Shown: piece after piece, positions 43,787 through 53,203 of the stretch
Position numbering within the stretch: position 1 is the stretch's first letter
How the letters are laid out: every line of letters begins with the position of its first letter
Assembly: GCF_000233455.1 (NCBI RefSeq)
Contig: NZ_JH376428.1
Location: 183,714-247,713 of the forward strand
Direction of reading: 5' to 3'
DNA length: 64,000 nt
DNA from: [Clostridium] citroniae WAL-17108
GTDB lineage: Bacteria; Bacillota; Clostridia; Lachnospirales; Lachnospiraceae
Position numbers and translations under genes: made by a program
Notes under the pieces: generated by a model
Seen by the model: the letters and a program-made list of their open reading frames with translations, nothing else
Database searches by the model: none
What the model was told of the DNA's origin: nothing

Positions 43787-44203
43787 TTATCCTTTTACGG
43801 TAAACCCTTTTGCCTTCAAATATTGAATTGCTCCTTTGAGCAATGATCCATTATCAATCGTCTGTTTGATGGTATCATCCCACACATGGGGCTTATGGCT
43901 TACTGGCAGTCCTCCATGTAACCCCTCGTTCGCCCAGGTTGCCACCTGGAACCCTGTAGCATTTACATAGTTATCCATTGCATCATAATCAATATAGACA
44001 TACGCAACGCACTTATTTCCTTCCATCCTTGCTTTTGTTTTCACAGCCGAATATAGGAAATCATAGGTTCTTCGATAGCTTGATGGTGTCCACCCTGTAT
44101 AGTAGTCCTGTAAATAGAAATTCAATGTTTCATATACTCTGTCTGCCATCTGATTAACCATGCTCTGTAATACTGGAACCAGGGCAGAGGACAGTTGATT
44201 CAT
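43787..44203 (-). CDS. Hypothetical phage-type protein, 138-145 residues
   Basis: Helical N-terminus (LQSMVNQMADRVYETLNFYL) and YTGWTPSSYRRTYDFLYSAV; resembles small minor virion proteins (HK97 gp10-like size) but this is weak. ATG 44203 directly follows the upstream stop; an earlier Met at 44224 overlaps it. Confidence 0.6.
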   Translation of the reverse strand: MNQLSSALVPVLQSMVNQMADRVYETLNFYLQDYYTGWTPSSYRRTYDFLYSAVKTKARMEGNKCVAYVYIDYDAMDNYVNATGFQVATWANEGLHGGLPVSHKPHVWDDTIKQTIDNGSLLKGAIQYLKAKGFTVKG

Positions 44204-44204
44204 G

Positions 44205-44438
44205 TTACTTATGTTTCTTACCATTCCTTACCGTCCTTTCTGGTGCCTCAATGACAATCACTGATTTTGCATTGTAATCACTTCTGTCATTGATGAACAC
44301 TTTAAAGTGCACATAGTATCCACAATCAATATGTTCTCCGAAAAGATTTGACCTGTGGATGAAATATGTATTGCCATCCTCACCGCGTATGAATCCATAC
44401 CCCTTGTCGCTAAAATACTTTGTTACTCTTCCATACAT
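44205..44438 (-). CDS. Cold-shock-domain protein
   Basis: 77 residues from ATG 44438, which has GGGAGG 9 nt upstream. MYGRVTKYFSDKGYGFIRGE and TYFIHRSNL are the two RNA-binding strands; the rest (HFKVFINDRSDYNAKSVIV) completes the barrel. RNA-binding, second CSD protein of the element. Confidence 0.88.
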   Translation of the reverse strand: MYGRVTKYFSDKGYGFIRGEDGNTYFIHRSNLFGEHIDCGYYVHFKVFINDRSDYNAKSVIVIEAPERTVRNGKKHK

Positions 44439-44627
44439 TTCTTTTTTCCTCCCTCTGCTTGTGTAATGTTTAATGCACATGAAATTATCATTTCAAATCG
44501 TGCTCCTGCAATACCTCTGTGACACACTAGGATGGACGAGAACGGGCTTGAATGGGTATTGTGCTCCGTTCTTCGTCTATAATCTAAGTGCTGTATATAA
44601 GCGTTACAGTTTATTTTGGCGCACTAA

Positions 44628-44674
44628 AATAAGCCCGTGAATATGTGTTGTTGCTACATACTCATGGACTTATT
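44628..44674. terminator. Long hairpin upstream of the cold-shock gene
   Basis: AATAAGCCCGTGAATATGT pairs with ACATACTCATGGACTTATT with few mismatches. It sits in the gene-free end zone 44,480-44,850 and may insulate the element from the chromosome. Confidence 0.55.
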
Positions 44675-44848
44675 CAGATGTCCAAATATTTAATTTTAAA
44701 CCCATTCAGGAGTAACAGGACAATAGCGATACGGCACTATCTTCCTCCTTCCACCTTATTTGGTTTTTTCTTGAGACAATCTTGAAGACAAGTAAATCAC
44801 ACCCTTAAAAAACAACGTATTTACGTACTATTTGGGGAGCGCATATTC

Positions 44849-44868
44849 TTCAAATCCTGTTACTCCGA
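44849..44868 (+). other. Candidate attachment site (tRNA 3'-end-like)
   Basis: TTCAAATCCTGTTACTCCGA looks like a tRNA T-loop, T-stem 3' strand and acceptor 3' strand plus discriminator base, without the rest of the tRNA upstream. A strong terminator follows at once, as after a tRNA gene. Elements that integrate into tRNA genes leave such a copy at the end opposite the intact gene, so this is probably attR; the complete tRNA would be at the left junction, outside the window. Confidence 0.5.
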
Positions 44869-44875
44869 CTGTGGA

Positions 44876-44910
44876 AACCCTTGATTTTACTGGAAATCAA
44901 GGGTTTTTTG
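44876..44910 (+). terminator. Strong intrinsic terminator at the element edge
   Basis: CCCTTGATTT and AAATCAAGGG, 6-nt loop, then TTTTTT. Confidence 0.85.
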
Positions 44911-45167
44911 TTACCTTGTCATCAGTTTACATAAAGCATTTTCCCAACAATCTTCTAACAATCTTCCAACACTTTTTCTACGCCGGCAGCCGAATCAAGT
45001 TATTTTACCTTCTCTTCCGCACCTTTTTCTAATGCAAGTACACTGAATTTTCCACTTAGAACAGAGCCTATGTTACTCTCGGGATACGTTCGGGATACGT
45101 TTTCCTTGTGTATTGTAAAAGTTCAATACTGCATAACAGCACTTTCCTTTAGTTTGTAAGCTACCAG

Positions 45168-45440
45168 TCATATATCCCATCTTCCTTTGTCCGGCAACTC
45201 TGCAAATGAATCATTGCTATTATACCCCAAACACAGATAATCTTCAAGATAAGCTGATTGGATACGGTAAAGACACCCAATTCTTTTGGATTTCGCTGTT
45301 CCTGACCGAAGCAGTTTGTAAACACTGCTTCGGCTAATACCGAGAATCTGTGTTATCACGGATATAAGACCGGCCACTGCATCTAAACAGTGCCGCAAAG
45401 GCCAGATTAAAGCGTTTAAAGCCGGATGTGAATGGCGCAT
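45168..45440 (-). pseudogene. Excisionase-type HTH remnant
   Basis: ITQILGISRSSVYKLLRSGT then KRIGCLYRIQSAYLEDYL is an HTH_17-type (excisionase-family) domain, preceded by unrelated basic sequence and lacking a ribosome site. Remnant of another mobile element at this hot spot. Confidence 0.55.
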
Positions 45441-45469
45441 TACTCGACTTGCATCAGAGCATTATATTT

Positions 45470-45595
45470 TTACTGCCAGTCATTATTCACCTTAGAAACA
45501 TGATACCCATAGATTGCTTTTCTTCTAAATTTGGGTGCAAATATAATATGGTATTTACACATCCAACTCATATGTGTTAATGTATTTTTGTCCAT
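45470..45595 (-). pseudogene. IS200-type TnpA fragment
   Basis: 41 codons from ATG 45595: THMSWMCKYHIIFAPKFRRK is the conserved start of IS200/IS605 Y1 transposases. It stops at TAA after 41 residues and lacks the HUH motif and catalytic tyrosine, so it is inactive. Confidence 0.75.
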
Positions 45596-45776
45596 TAGGG
45601 CACCCCAAGTTTTTTATTTGTGGCTTGTTAACCTACTTTTATTATAGCTGGAAGTTTTGAATATAACTAGAAGTTTGACTCCCTCCCCCTGTAAAACAGG
45701 GTTAAAAACCATCTGGCAACATCACCTTTGCCTGTAATTTACCGTACCAGAGCTTTACTCTTTTGCATATTTATCA

Positions 45777-46177
45777 TTAATTTGAGCACCCAACACTACT
45801 TGTTATCCACAGATACATCATTTTTGCCAAGAGATACACGCAGTATTGATTCATACTTACCCCTTCCCGTTTGGAGTGCTGTGTCAGCTGCCGGTGCAAT
45901 GATTTCGGCAAACGCAGTTTAAACTGGCCTGAATACTTTTCCAAATCATCCGGCTCCAAAATATCACAGCCTGACTCTAGAGCGTATTTGAAAATAACAT
46001 ACAGCCGGCAGAAAGCAATTTTCAAACAGGCTCTAGCGCTGCTTCCAGCCATGCCAACTTTGCATCCTTAACATTGGCTATTGCCGCTTCCATCGTATCC
46101 GTGCAAGTAATACGCCCCTTTAAATCAGGATATGACACCACATAACCTCCCTCGGATATATCTTCCACTGTCTCCAT
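45777..46177 (-). pseudogene. hicB: hicB-type antitoxin gene split by a MITE-like insert
   Basis: N-terminal half (46177 leftwards) reads GGYVVSYPDLKGRITC then ANVKDAKLAWLEAALE, the HicB partial RNase-H-like fold. The C-terminal half reads YSGQFKLRLPKSLHRQLTQH and SMNQYCVYLLAK, the HicB ribbon-helix-helix tail. The halves lie in different frames, separated by a 64-bp palindromic insert (45975-46038) that brings a stop codon. No hicA toxin is recognisable. Confidence 0.75.
45975..46038. mobile_element. 64-bp palindromic MITE-like insertion
   Basis: Arms of 21 bp: CTCTAGAGCGTATTTGAAAAT (trimmed, 45975-45995) and its near inverse at 46018-46038, with a 22-nt centre. It interrupts hicB; the arms match at about 17-18 of 21 positions. 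Confidence 0.65.
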
Positions 46178-46185
46178 TCTGTACC

Positions 46186-46560
46186 CTCAGCGTACAAGGA
46201 AGCTTGATATATTCATCAATCGTTCCCATGATCTGACGCCCCACTTCCCACAACTTCCTTTACCATCTGGACATATACTTTTTTAATCGGCTCATGCTTT
46301 GGGTTCGTTATCGGCATACAGCCTGGCTTACAAAATGTATTAGGTTGTAACCACCTCCGAACTCCTTTGGGACCATCTGCTCCACCGTTGTATCCCCAGG
46401 GCAGCGAAAGACGCTTTTAATTCACTCCAGCCGGCCATAATCAACCTATCTCATGGTCTTTCTTGCATCCAAACCGGCAAAGTTAAGCATAGGAGCCATT
46501 TATACGGATGACAGAGGTGGTGATCACAGCAGATGTTCGGCAGTCTGAACTCCATGGAAA
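46186..46560. other. Degenerate region without a gene
   Basis: Fragments such as PITNPKHEPIKKVYVQMVKE (minus strand) suggest decayed coding DNA, but nothing is long enough to name. Confidence 0.35.
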
Positions 46561-46571
46561 TACACATATAT

Positions 46572-46609
46572 AAAAGTCACGGCCTTTAGAAACCAGGACC
46601 GTGACTTTT
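46572..46609 (-). terminator. Terminator of the LacI gene
   Basis: AAAAGTCACGG and CCGTGACTTTT pair around a 14-nt loop, with T-runs on both strands. Confidence 0.75.
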
Positions 46610-46641
46610 CTGCATACAGATAATAACTTCCACTCACACAT

Positions 46642-47652
46642 CTAAAGAACCGATGTCAAATCCTTCACACTGGACCTCACAACCAGCCGCCCGGTGATCT
46701 GCGTTTTCATAGGCATGAAACGCGGATCCTCAATCAGCTGCATCAGCTGGATGACAGACTGCTTGCCCATGATGTTCCGCTGCACATGGATGGTGGTGAG
46801 GGCAGGGGAACTGATCGAGGAATAGGGGATGTCGTCAAAGCCCATAAGGGACACATCCTGGGGGATTTTATATCCCTTTTCCTTCAGGGCCTTCATTGCC
46901 CCCAGCGCAATGGTATCATTCTCAGCGAAAAAGCAGGGCGGAAGGATTGGCTTTTGCTCCAGAACCCGTGCAAAATCATCCCGCGCCCCCAGCATGGTGG
47001 GTTTTACACGAAATTCATTGCGCGGGTCAAAATGGAAATCCATTTCTTTTACGTATTTGATAAAAGCATCGTGTCGCTCGTTGAAGTTCTCGGCTCCCGT
47101 GGTACTGCCCAGGTAGCCCAGTTCGGTGTGTCCGCATTTTCTTAAATACTGCAGGGCGATGTACACATTCTCTCCATTGTTCATGCATACACTGCTGCAG
47201 TAATGGTTGGGAACCGTATTATCCACCACCACATAAGGAATGGGGATGGAATCCAGATGTACGAAATCCTCCCTCATGACTTCTGTGGCAATCAAGAACA
47301 TTCCGCAGTATTTGCTGTAATCCAGCGAATCAAGGGCGGATTTAAGGCCTGTCTTTACCACGGTCAGGGTCATGCCAATCTGCTCTGCACGGAGCTGTTC
47401 TTCAATTGAATCAATAATCATGGTAATAAACCCCTGGTTCTCTTCTACCAGCAGACCGCTTTTATAAAATTTCACCACAAGTACATTCTTACCGCTTTTA
47501 GGTTTGCGGACAGGAGGCATGTACTGGTAAGTCTTAAGTGCGTCTAATACCTTTTTACGTGTCTCCTCGCTTACCCCTTTTTTACCGTTTAACACAATGG
47601 AAATGGTTGCGGGTGAAACACCAATCTGCTTGGCCAGTTCTCTGACAGTCAT
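46642..47652 (-). CDS. LacI-family regulator of the ribose-like ABC operon
   Basis: 336 residues from ATG 47652 (GGGAGAAACC upstream). N-terminal HTH: MTVRELAKQIGVSPATIS and VLNGKKGVSEETRKKVLDAL, then a periplasmic-binding-type sensor (MGFDDIPYSSISSPALTTIH). Divergent from the ABC operon, with two TGTTTASTAAACA operators between. It should repress in the absence of the imported sugar. Confidence 0.95.
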   Translation of the reverse strand: MTVRELAKQIGVSPATISIVLNGKKGVSEETRKKVLDALKTYQYMPPVRKPKSGKNVLVVKFYKSGLLVEENQGFITMIIDSIEEQLRAEQIGMTLTVVKTGLKSALDSLDYSKYCGMFLIATEVMREDFVHLDSIPIPYVVVDNTVPNHYCSSVCMNNGENVYIALQYLRKCGHTELGYLGSTTGAENFNERHDAFIKYVKEMDFHFDPRNEFRVKPTMLGARDDFARVLEQKPILPPCFFAENDTIALGAMKALKEKGYKIPQDVSLMGFDDIPYSSISSPALTTIHVQRNIMGKQSVIQLMQLIEDPRFMPMKTQITGRLVVRSSVKDLTSVL

Positions 47653-47790
47653 ATGGTTTCTCCCTTTCCGGAATGCAGAAAGAATGCAGTAAACATCTTT
47701 AAACAATCCCTGTAACTTACGAATCATACTATGATGAGATTATAGCACACGGTATGAAATGGGTCAATTCTTTACAGAGAAAACAATATG

Positions 47791-47803
47791 TGTTTACTAA
47801 ACA
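47791..47803. promoter_or_regulatory. LacI-type operator, upstream copy
   Basis: TGTTTACTAAACA, a palindrome, matching the copy at 47975-47987 with one central base changed. Confidence 0.65.
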
Positions 47804-47914
47804 TCATATAATACAACAGTAACCAGGGGCATATTATTTTTTGATTTGTTCAACTAAAATGCACAATAAATATAATTTAATATGTAAAATAATAACAAAT
47901 ATGTCAAATATATA

Positions 47915-47943
47915 TTGACACGCCAAAAGAATCGTTGTACTAT
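47915..47943 (+). promoter_or_regulatory. Promoter of the sugar ABC/DHAP-shunt operon
   Basis: TTGACA at 47915-47920, 17-bp spacer, TACTAT at 47938-47943. The operator at 47975 lies just downstream of the start point, so repressor would block elongation. Confidence 0.75.
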
Positions 47944-47974
47944 TTAGTTAACACGTAGGGAGCAGTTCAAATAA

Positions 47975-47987
47975 TGTTTAGTAAACA
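47975..47987. promoter_or_regulatory. LacI-type operator, promoter-proximal copy
   Basis: TGTTTAGTAAACA, perfect palindrome centred about 30 bp downstream of the -10 box; paired with 47791-47803, possibly for looping. Confidence 0.7.
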
Positions 47988-48015
47988 ATTTCAATAAAAA
48001 GGAGGAAACGTACGA

Positions 48016-49242
48016 ATGAAAAAAATGAAAAAAGTGGTCAGTGTGATTGCGGCAATTACCGTGGCAGCATCATTGCTGGCAGGGTGCGGCGGTTCAGGCG
48101 GTTCAGGAGCCACCACGGCAGCTGAGACCAAGACGGCGGAGACCACGGCGGCGCAAGCAGAGACAAAAGCAGCACAAGCAGAAACCGCAGAAGCAACAGC
48201 TGCAGCGGAAAACCCGGTGGCAGGCAAAAAAGTAGCTTATATCATGCTTCTGCCATCCGCAACCATCTTCCAGATGTGGAAGGATTCCTGCGCATCCCTT
48301 TGCGATGCCCTGGATGTAAAGTTTGATTTCTTTTTCTGTGACGGTGATTTTAACAAGTGGCAGGACACCATCCGTACCTGTGCATCTGCGGGATATGACG
48401 GACTGCTGGTCAGCCATGGCAACCAGGATGGTTCTTATGTATTCTTAAAGGAGATCACAGAGCAGTATCCGGACCTGGAGATTGTTACATTTGACACTCA
48501 GTTTTACACCGATGGCGAGTATCAGAAGCTTCCGGGCGTTACCCAGATGTTCCAGCAGGATGAGTCTCTGGTAACCGTTCTGCTTGACCAGATGATCGAG
48601 GAGTACGGTGAGGGCGTCCGCCTGATCAAGGTATGGAGAGGCCCTAACTACAACAGCCCGTTTGACCGCCGTGAGGTTGGCTGGCAGAAATATGAGGCGG
48701 AAGGCAAGATTGTGACGGTAGGCGAGGTACAGCCGCTGCAGGATTCAGTTGATTCCGCCAATACGGTTACAGCCGCATATCTCCAGGGCGTTAACCGTGC
48801 GGATGTGGACGGCATCATTGCTTATTATGATCTGTACGGCCAGGGTGTTTATAATGCAATTGCTGAGAATGACAATTTTAATGGCAAGAATGGCGATGCA
48901 CTTCCCATGGCGTCTGTTGACATTGACCCGGTCGACATTACCAATATGCAGACCCGTCCCGACATCTGGACCGCGGCAGGCACCACTGACTGGACCATGA
49001 ACGGAGAAATCGGAATGCGTATCCTGATGCTGCAGCTTGCAGACCAGTATGACAAGATTTTTGACCCGGCAACCGGAAAGAACGGTGTGGACGTGGTAGA
49101 GGTTCCGGGAACCGCAATCAAGGCTGATGCGCTTCAATCAGATTCCACAGTAGAAAACCTGGGGACTATCGCAGGTGAAACTTACGGTAACCTGGACTAT
49201 CTGTCTGAAGCAGACTGGATGCCAAAGGATTTAATCCACTAA
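48016..49242 (+). CDS. Sugar ABC transporter binding lipoprotein (RbsB type)
   Basis: 408 residues. Lipobox LLAGCGG after a short signal peptide, then a low-complexity A/T/E linker (residues 30-70) and a periplasmic-binding-protein fold of the ribose/inositol kind (IMLLPSATIFQMWKDSC, DGLLVSHGNQDG, PLQDSVDSANTV). Binds the sugar taken up by the RbsA/RbsC-type genes that follow. Ribosome site AAAGGAGG. A hairpin terminator downstream (49306-49342) likely lets this subunit be made in excess. Confidence 0.95.
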   Translation: MKKMKKVVSVIAAITVAASLLAGCGGSGGSGATTAAETKTAETTAAQAETKAAQAETAEATAAAENPVAGKKVAYIMLLPSATIFQMWKDSCASLCDALDVKFDFFFCDGDFNKWQDTIRTCASAGYDGLLVSHGNQDGSYVFLKEITEQYPDLEIVTFDTQFYTDGEYQKLPGVTQMFQQDESLVTVLLDQMIEEYGEGVRLIKVWRGPNYNSPFDRREVGWQKYEAEGKIVTVGEVQPLQDSVDSANTVTAAYLQGVNRADVDGIIAYYDLYGQGVYNAIAENDNFNGKNGDALPMASVDIDPVDITNMQTRPDIWTAAGTTDWTMNGEIGMRILMLQLADQYDKIFDPATGKNGVDVVEVPGTAIKADALQSDSTVENLGTIAGETYGNLDYLSEADWMPKDLIH

Positions 49243-49305
49243 TAAGCTGACAGTGAAAAACGAGGTTTTCTTTCGCACACAAAACCATAGGCAATCGTTT
49301 TTTAA

Positions 49306-49342
49306 AGGGAAGCGCGGGTTTTGGCCTGCGTTTCCTTTTTTT
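49306..49342 (+). terminator. Attenuating terminator between binding protein and ATPase genes
   Basis: GGGAAGCGC and GCGTTTCC pair (with one G-U), followed by TTTTTTT. Confidence 0.7.
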
Positions 49343-49374
49343 AAAAAGATTTTATCGCTGAAAAGAGGGACTCC

Positions 49375-50913
49375 ATGGATAGGATCAAATTAGAGACAAA
49401 ACGTGTTTCCATTGAATTTCCAGGTGTCAAAGCACTTGATGATATTGATTTTGAAGTGACAACCGGTGAAATCCGCGCAGTGGTTGGAGCCAACGGCGCG
49501 GGCAAGTCAACGTTGATGAAGGTGCTGGCAGGGGCCAATTCCAATTATACGGGGGAAGTGTTCTTAAATGATAAAAAGGTTGAGATCAGAACACCGGTGG
49601 ATGCAAAAAAACTGGGAATACAGATTGTTTATCAGGAAGTGGATACTGCATTGTATCCTACTTTATCAGTGGCAGAGAATATTGTCCAGAACGATATGGT
49701 CATGGGAAAGAGCGGCTATATCGTAAACTGGAATAAGGCATATAAACAGGGGCGCGCGGCCCTGGACCGGCTGCATATCAGCCGTGACCAGGTGGATGAA
49801 CATGAGCTGGTACAGAACCTGTCCCTGGCTCAGAAGCAGATGGTGCTCATTGCCAAGGCTATCCGGTCAGAATGCAATTTCCTGATTCTTGACGAGCCGA
49901 CAGCTCCTTTGAGCAATACGGAAACAGAGGAACTGTTCCGTATTGTGCAGCATTTACATAAAACAGAAAATATAGCAATTCTTTTTATCTCCCACCGGTT
50001 AAATGAAATTCTGGAAATATGTGAGAATTATACGGTGATGCGAAATGGTAAGATCATTGACACAACGCCGGTAACAGGGCAGACAACCACAAAAGAGATT
50101 GTGGAGAAAATGCTGGGACGTGCCTTTGAAGAAAATTTTCCAAAAGAAGCCTGTGAAATCGGTGAAATGCTGTTTGAAACCCTGCATTTATCCGGCGCAC
50201 GCGGCAAGGTAAAGGATGTTTCCATCCAGGTAAAGAGCGGCGAGGTGGTTGGAATCGCAGGTCTGGTGGGCGCAGGCAAATCCGAACTCTGTAAAACCCT
50301 TTTCGGCGCATTTAAAATGACCGATGGCAAAATCATGCTTAAGGGCAGGGAGTTGAAGATAGCAAACCCATCGGGCGCAGTGAAGAACCGCATGGCCCTG
50401 GTGCCTGAGGAAAGACGTAAAGAGGGGGTTTTGGTTCATGAAAATGTCAGTTTCAACTTATCAGCCGCATGCCTCTCCCGATTTTGTACCGGTCCTTTTA
50501 TCCGCAGGCGAAGGGTTGACGCCAATGCCAAACGGTATGTAGAGGACCTTGGAATCTCCACGCCCAGCGTGAGGCAGCAGGTAAAAAATCTTTCCGGCGG
50601 TAACCAGCAAAAGGTTGCGGTTGGAAAATGGCTGGCAGCGGACTGTGATATCTATATCTTTGACGAACCCACAAAAGGAGTGGATGTGGGAGCAAAGCAG
50701 GATATATTCCATCTGATCAACCAAATCGCCAAACAGGGCCACGGAGTGATCTACGCATCCTGCGAAAACTCTGAGCTGCTGTCCTTAACAGATCGGATGT
50801 ATGTGATGTATAACGGAACGGTGATGGCGGAACTGGAGACAGCTAAGACCACGGAGGATGAGATCATGTACTACTCGGTTGGCGGAACAGATAATAAAAA
50901 CCGGATTCAATAG
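49375..50913 (+). CDS. Sugar ABC transporter ATPase, double-domain (RbsA type)
   Basis: 512 residues with two ABC domains. First: Walker A GANGAGKST, signature LSLAQKQM, Walker B LILDEPTAPL. Second: VGAGKSEL (degenerate A), LSGGNQQK, YIFDEPTKGVD. This is the usual ribose-type organisation. Energises the permease at 50934. Confidence 0.96.
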   Translation: MDRIKLETKRVSIEFPGVKALDDIDFEVTTGEIRAVVGANGAGKSTLMKVLAGANSNYTGEVFLNDKKVEIRTPVDAKKLGIQIVYQEVDTALYPTLSVAENIVQNDMVMGKSGYIVNWNKAYKQGRAALDRLHISRDQVDEHELVQNLSLAQKQMVLIAKAIRSECNFLILDEPTAPLSNTETEELFRIVQHLHKTENIAILFISHRLNEILEICENYTVMRNGKIIDTTPVTGQTTTKEIVEKMLGRAFEENFPKEACEIGEMLFETLHLSGARGKVKDVSIQVKSGEVVGIAGLVGAGKSELCKTLFGAFKMTDGKIMLKGRELKIANPSGAVKNRMALVPEERRKEGVLVHENVSFNLSAACLSRFCTGPFIRRRRVDANAKRYVEDLGISTPSVRQQVKNLSGGNQQKVAVGKWLAADCDIYIFDEPTKGVDVGAKQDIFHLINQIAKQGHGVIYASCENSELLSLTDRMYVMYNGTVMAELETAKTTEDEIMYYSVGGTDNKNRIQ

Positions 50914-50933
50914 ACAGGAGGGATACTGTAGCA

Positions 50934-51911
50934 ATGAAAAGTCGTACAAATGTTAAAAGGTTTCTAGTGGATTGGGCTGCAGTCCTGGCATTGCTTGTTT
51001 GCTTTATCGCATTTACAGGGTATAAAGGAAGCGCCTTTATGTCGGGAAGCAATATGGTTAATATCCTTAGGGCAATGGCCATCAATACGGTATTTGGAAT
51101 CGCAGCAACCATTACCATGGCACCGGACGGATTCGATATGTCTGCCGGAACACTGGCAAGCTGTTCTGCCTATGTGTTCGTATCAGCCTATCTGTGGCTT
51201 GGGATGTCCCTGGGGATGTCCATCATTACCTGTATTTTTGCTACCCTGGTCATGTACCAGCTGACCATGTTCCTGATCCTTGTGTGCAAAATTCCGGACA
51301 TGCTTGCCACTTGTGCACTGATGTTTGTCCATCAGGGTATCGGTCAGTGGTATATTGGCGGAGGCGCAGTATCCACGGGCATGAAGACCTCCTGGGGGGC
51401 TATGCCTGCCCGCACCGCTCTTTCGGAATCATTTTCAGCCATCGGACGTGCGCCGTGGATTATCATTATCATGCTGGGATGTGTGTTTGTGGCTTATCTT
51501 TTCCTTAATTTTACCAAACATGGCCGTTATCTTTATGCCATGGGCGGAAACAAGGAGGCCGCCAAGCTGTCCGGCATCGATGTTAAGAAGTACCGCTATC
51601 TGGCAGGTATGATTACCGCAGTGTTCATTGCGGTCGGCGGTATCCTGGTGGCATCCAGAGGAAGTTCCGCACAGGTTATGTGCTGTGACAATTACCTGAT
51701 GCCTTCGCTGGCAGCTGTTTTCGTGGGACGCACCGTAGGCGGCGCGGAGAAGCCCAATGCGCTGGGAACCATGATTGGCGCCATGCTGGTGTCCACGCTG
51801 GAGAACGGGCTTACCATCTGTGCTGTCCCGTTCTATGTTCTGCCTGCAGTAAAGGGCGCTGTTCTGGCACTTGCGCTTATTGCAGCTTATGCATCTAAGA
51901 GAGAAGATTAA
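50934..51911 (+). CDS. Sugar ABC permease (RbsC type)
   Basis: 325 residues with 8-10 membrane helices. NPSxxGA-type and ALSGIDVKKYRYLAGM (the EAA-like loop) are RbsC features; ends in a short polar tail. Third transporter gene. Confidence 0.93.
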   Translation: MKSRTNVKRFLVDWAAVLALLVCFIAFTGYKGSAFMSGSNMVNILRAMAINTVFGIAATITMAPDGFDMSAGTLASCSAYVFVSAYLWLGMSLGMSIITCIFATLVMYQLTMFLILVCKIPDMLATCALMFVHQGIGQWYIGGGAVSTGMKTSWGAMPARTALSESFSAIGRAPWIIIIMLGCVFVAYLFLNFTKHGRYLYAMGGNKEAAKLSGIDVKKYRYLAGMITAVFIAVGGILVASRGSSAQVMCCDNYLMPSLAAVFVGRTVGGAEKPNALGTMIGAMLVSTLENGLTICAVPFYVLPAVKGAVLALALIAAYASKRED

Positions 51912-51928
51912 GTGGGAGGTTACTACAT

Positions 51929-53152
51929 ATGTCAAGATTTAATCATTATTTTCAGATGAATGTGGATGATGTTATCGAATACACGCTGGAGAAGGCAGGG
52001 GAGATTCCCTGGGACCGTGATTCCATGGAAGCAATCGTACCATCGTCCCATGGCAACTTAAACTATGTGTACCGGGTCTGGGACGGCAAAGGCCATTCCA
52101 TCTATATCAAGCAGGCGGGAACCGAGGCCAGGATATCCAAGGATATGAAGCCTTCCAGGGACAGAAACCGCCTGGAATCCGAAATCCTTATGCTGGAAGA
52201 TAAGTTCGCGCCCGGTATGGTGCCTCATGTGTATTTCTTTGATACCATAATGTGCGCCTGCGGAATGGAAGACTGTTCTGACTATGCGGTCATGCGGGAT
52301 GCCATGCTGAGACATGAGACTTTTCCAAAGTTTGCTGAAGACGTATCCACCTTTATGGTAAATACGCTGCTGCTGAGCAGCGACATTGTCATGGACCACA
52401 AAGATAAAAAAGAGCTGGTTAAAAAGTTTATTTCACCGGACCTCTGTGATATTACGGAAAAACTGGTACTTATGGAGCCTTACAATGACTTGAATAACCG
52501 CAACAATGTATATGCGCCCAATGGGGATTTTGTAAAAAGGGAACTTTACGGTGACGAAGCCCTTCATTTGGAAGTTGCAAAGCTTAAATTCCGTTTTATG
52601 ACTGATGCCCAGGCTCTTTTGCAGGGGGACCTTCACACCGGCTCGATCTTCATCCGTCAGGACGCCACAAAGATTTTTGACTCTGAATTCGGGACCTACG
52701 CCCCCATGGGCTATGACATCGGCAATGTGATCGCAAATCTGATTTTTGCATATGACAATGGCCTTTCCACGGATGACGCACCTTTCTGCGGCTGGATTTT
52801 AAAGACCATTGAGGAAACAGTGGATCTCTTTATAGAAAAGTTCAGCAAAAAGTATGATGAAGCGGTAACCGAACCCATGGCCAAGGTAAAAGGATTCAAG
52901 GCGTGGTATTTTGACGGTATACTTCGGGACACTGCGGGTTACGCGGGAACAGAGCTGCATCGCAGGACCGTGGGCATGGCCAATGTTGTGGATGTGACAA
53001 CAATAACGGATGAAAAAAAGCGCCTTCTTGCGGAACGTATCAATATCCTGGCAGGAAAAGACTATATCATGAACCAAGGTTCCTTTAGGACCGGTGCCGA
53101 TTTTGTGGCAGCGGTAAAAAGGGCAAAGGAAGCGGCGGAAAAAACACTTTGA
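51929..53152 (+). CDS. mtnK: MtnK-like sugar kinase (methylthioribose-kinase family)
   Basis: 407 residues. Kinase fold of the APH/MTR-kinase group: QGDLHTGSIFIRQDATKIFD and EFGTYAPMGYDIGNVIANL carry the catalytic HxD and DFG-like residues; the lid region with RDAMLRHETF. Would phosphorylate the 1-position of a 5-substituted ribose such as 5-methylthioribose. Directly followed by the isomerase and aldolase. Confidence 0.85.
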   Translation: MSRFNHYFQMNVDDVIEYTLEKAGEIPWDRDSMEAIVPSSHGNLNYVYRVWDGKGHSIYIKQAGTEARISKDMKPSRDRNRLESEILMLEDKFAPGMVPHVYFFDTIMCACGMEDCSDYAVMRDAMLRHETFPKFAEDVSTFMVNTLLLSSDIVMDHKDKKELVKKFISPDLCDITEKLVLMEPYNDLNNRNNVYAPNGDFVKRELYGDEALHLEVAKLKFRFMTDAQALLQGDLHTGSIFIRQDATKIFDSEFGTYAPMGYDIGNVIANLIFAYDNGLSTDDAPFCGWILKTIEETVDLFIEKFSKKYDEAVTEPMAKVKGFKAWYFDGILRDTAGYAGTELHRRTVGMANVVDVTTITDEKKRLLAERINILAGKDYIMNQGSFRTGADFVAAVKRAKEAAEKTL

Positions 53153-53203
53153 AATGGACAGCATCATACAAAACTGCTCTTAAGGTAAAGGAGGCATGAA
53201 GCC

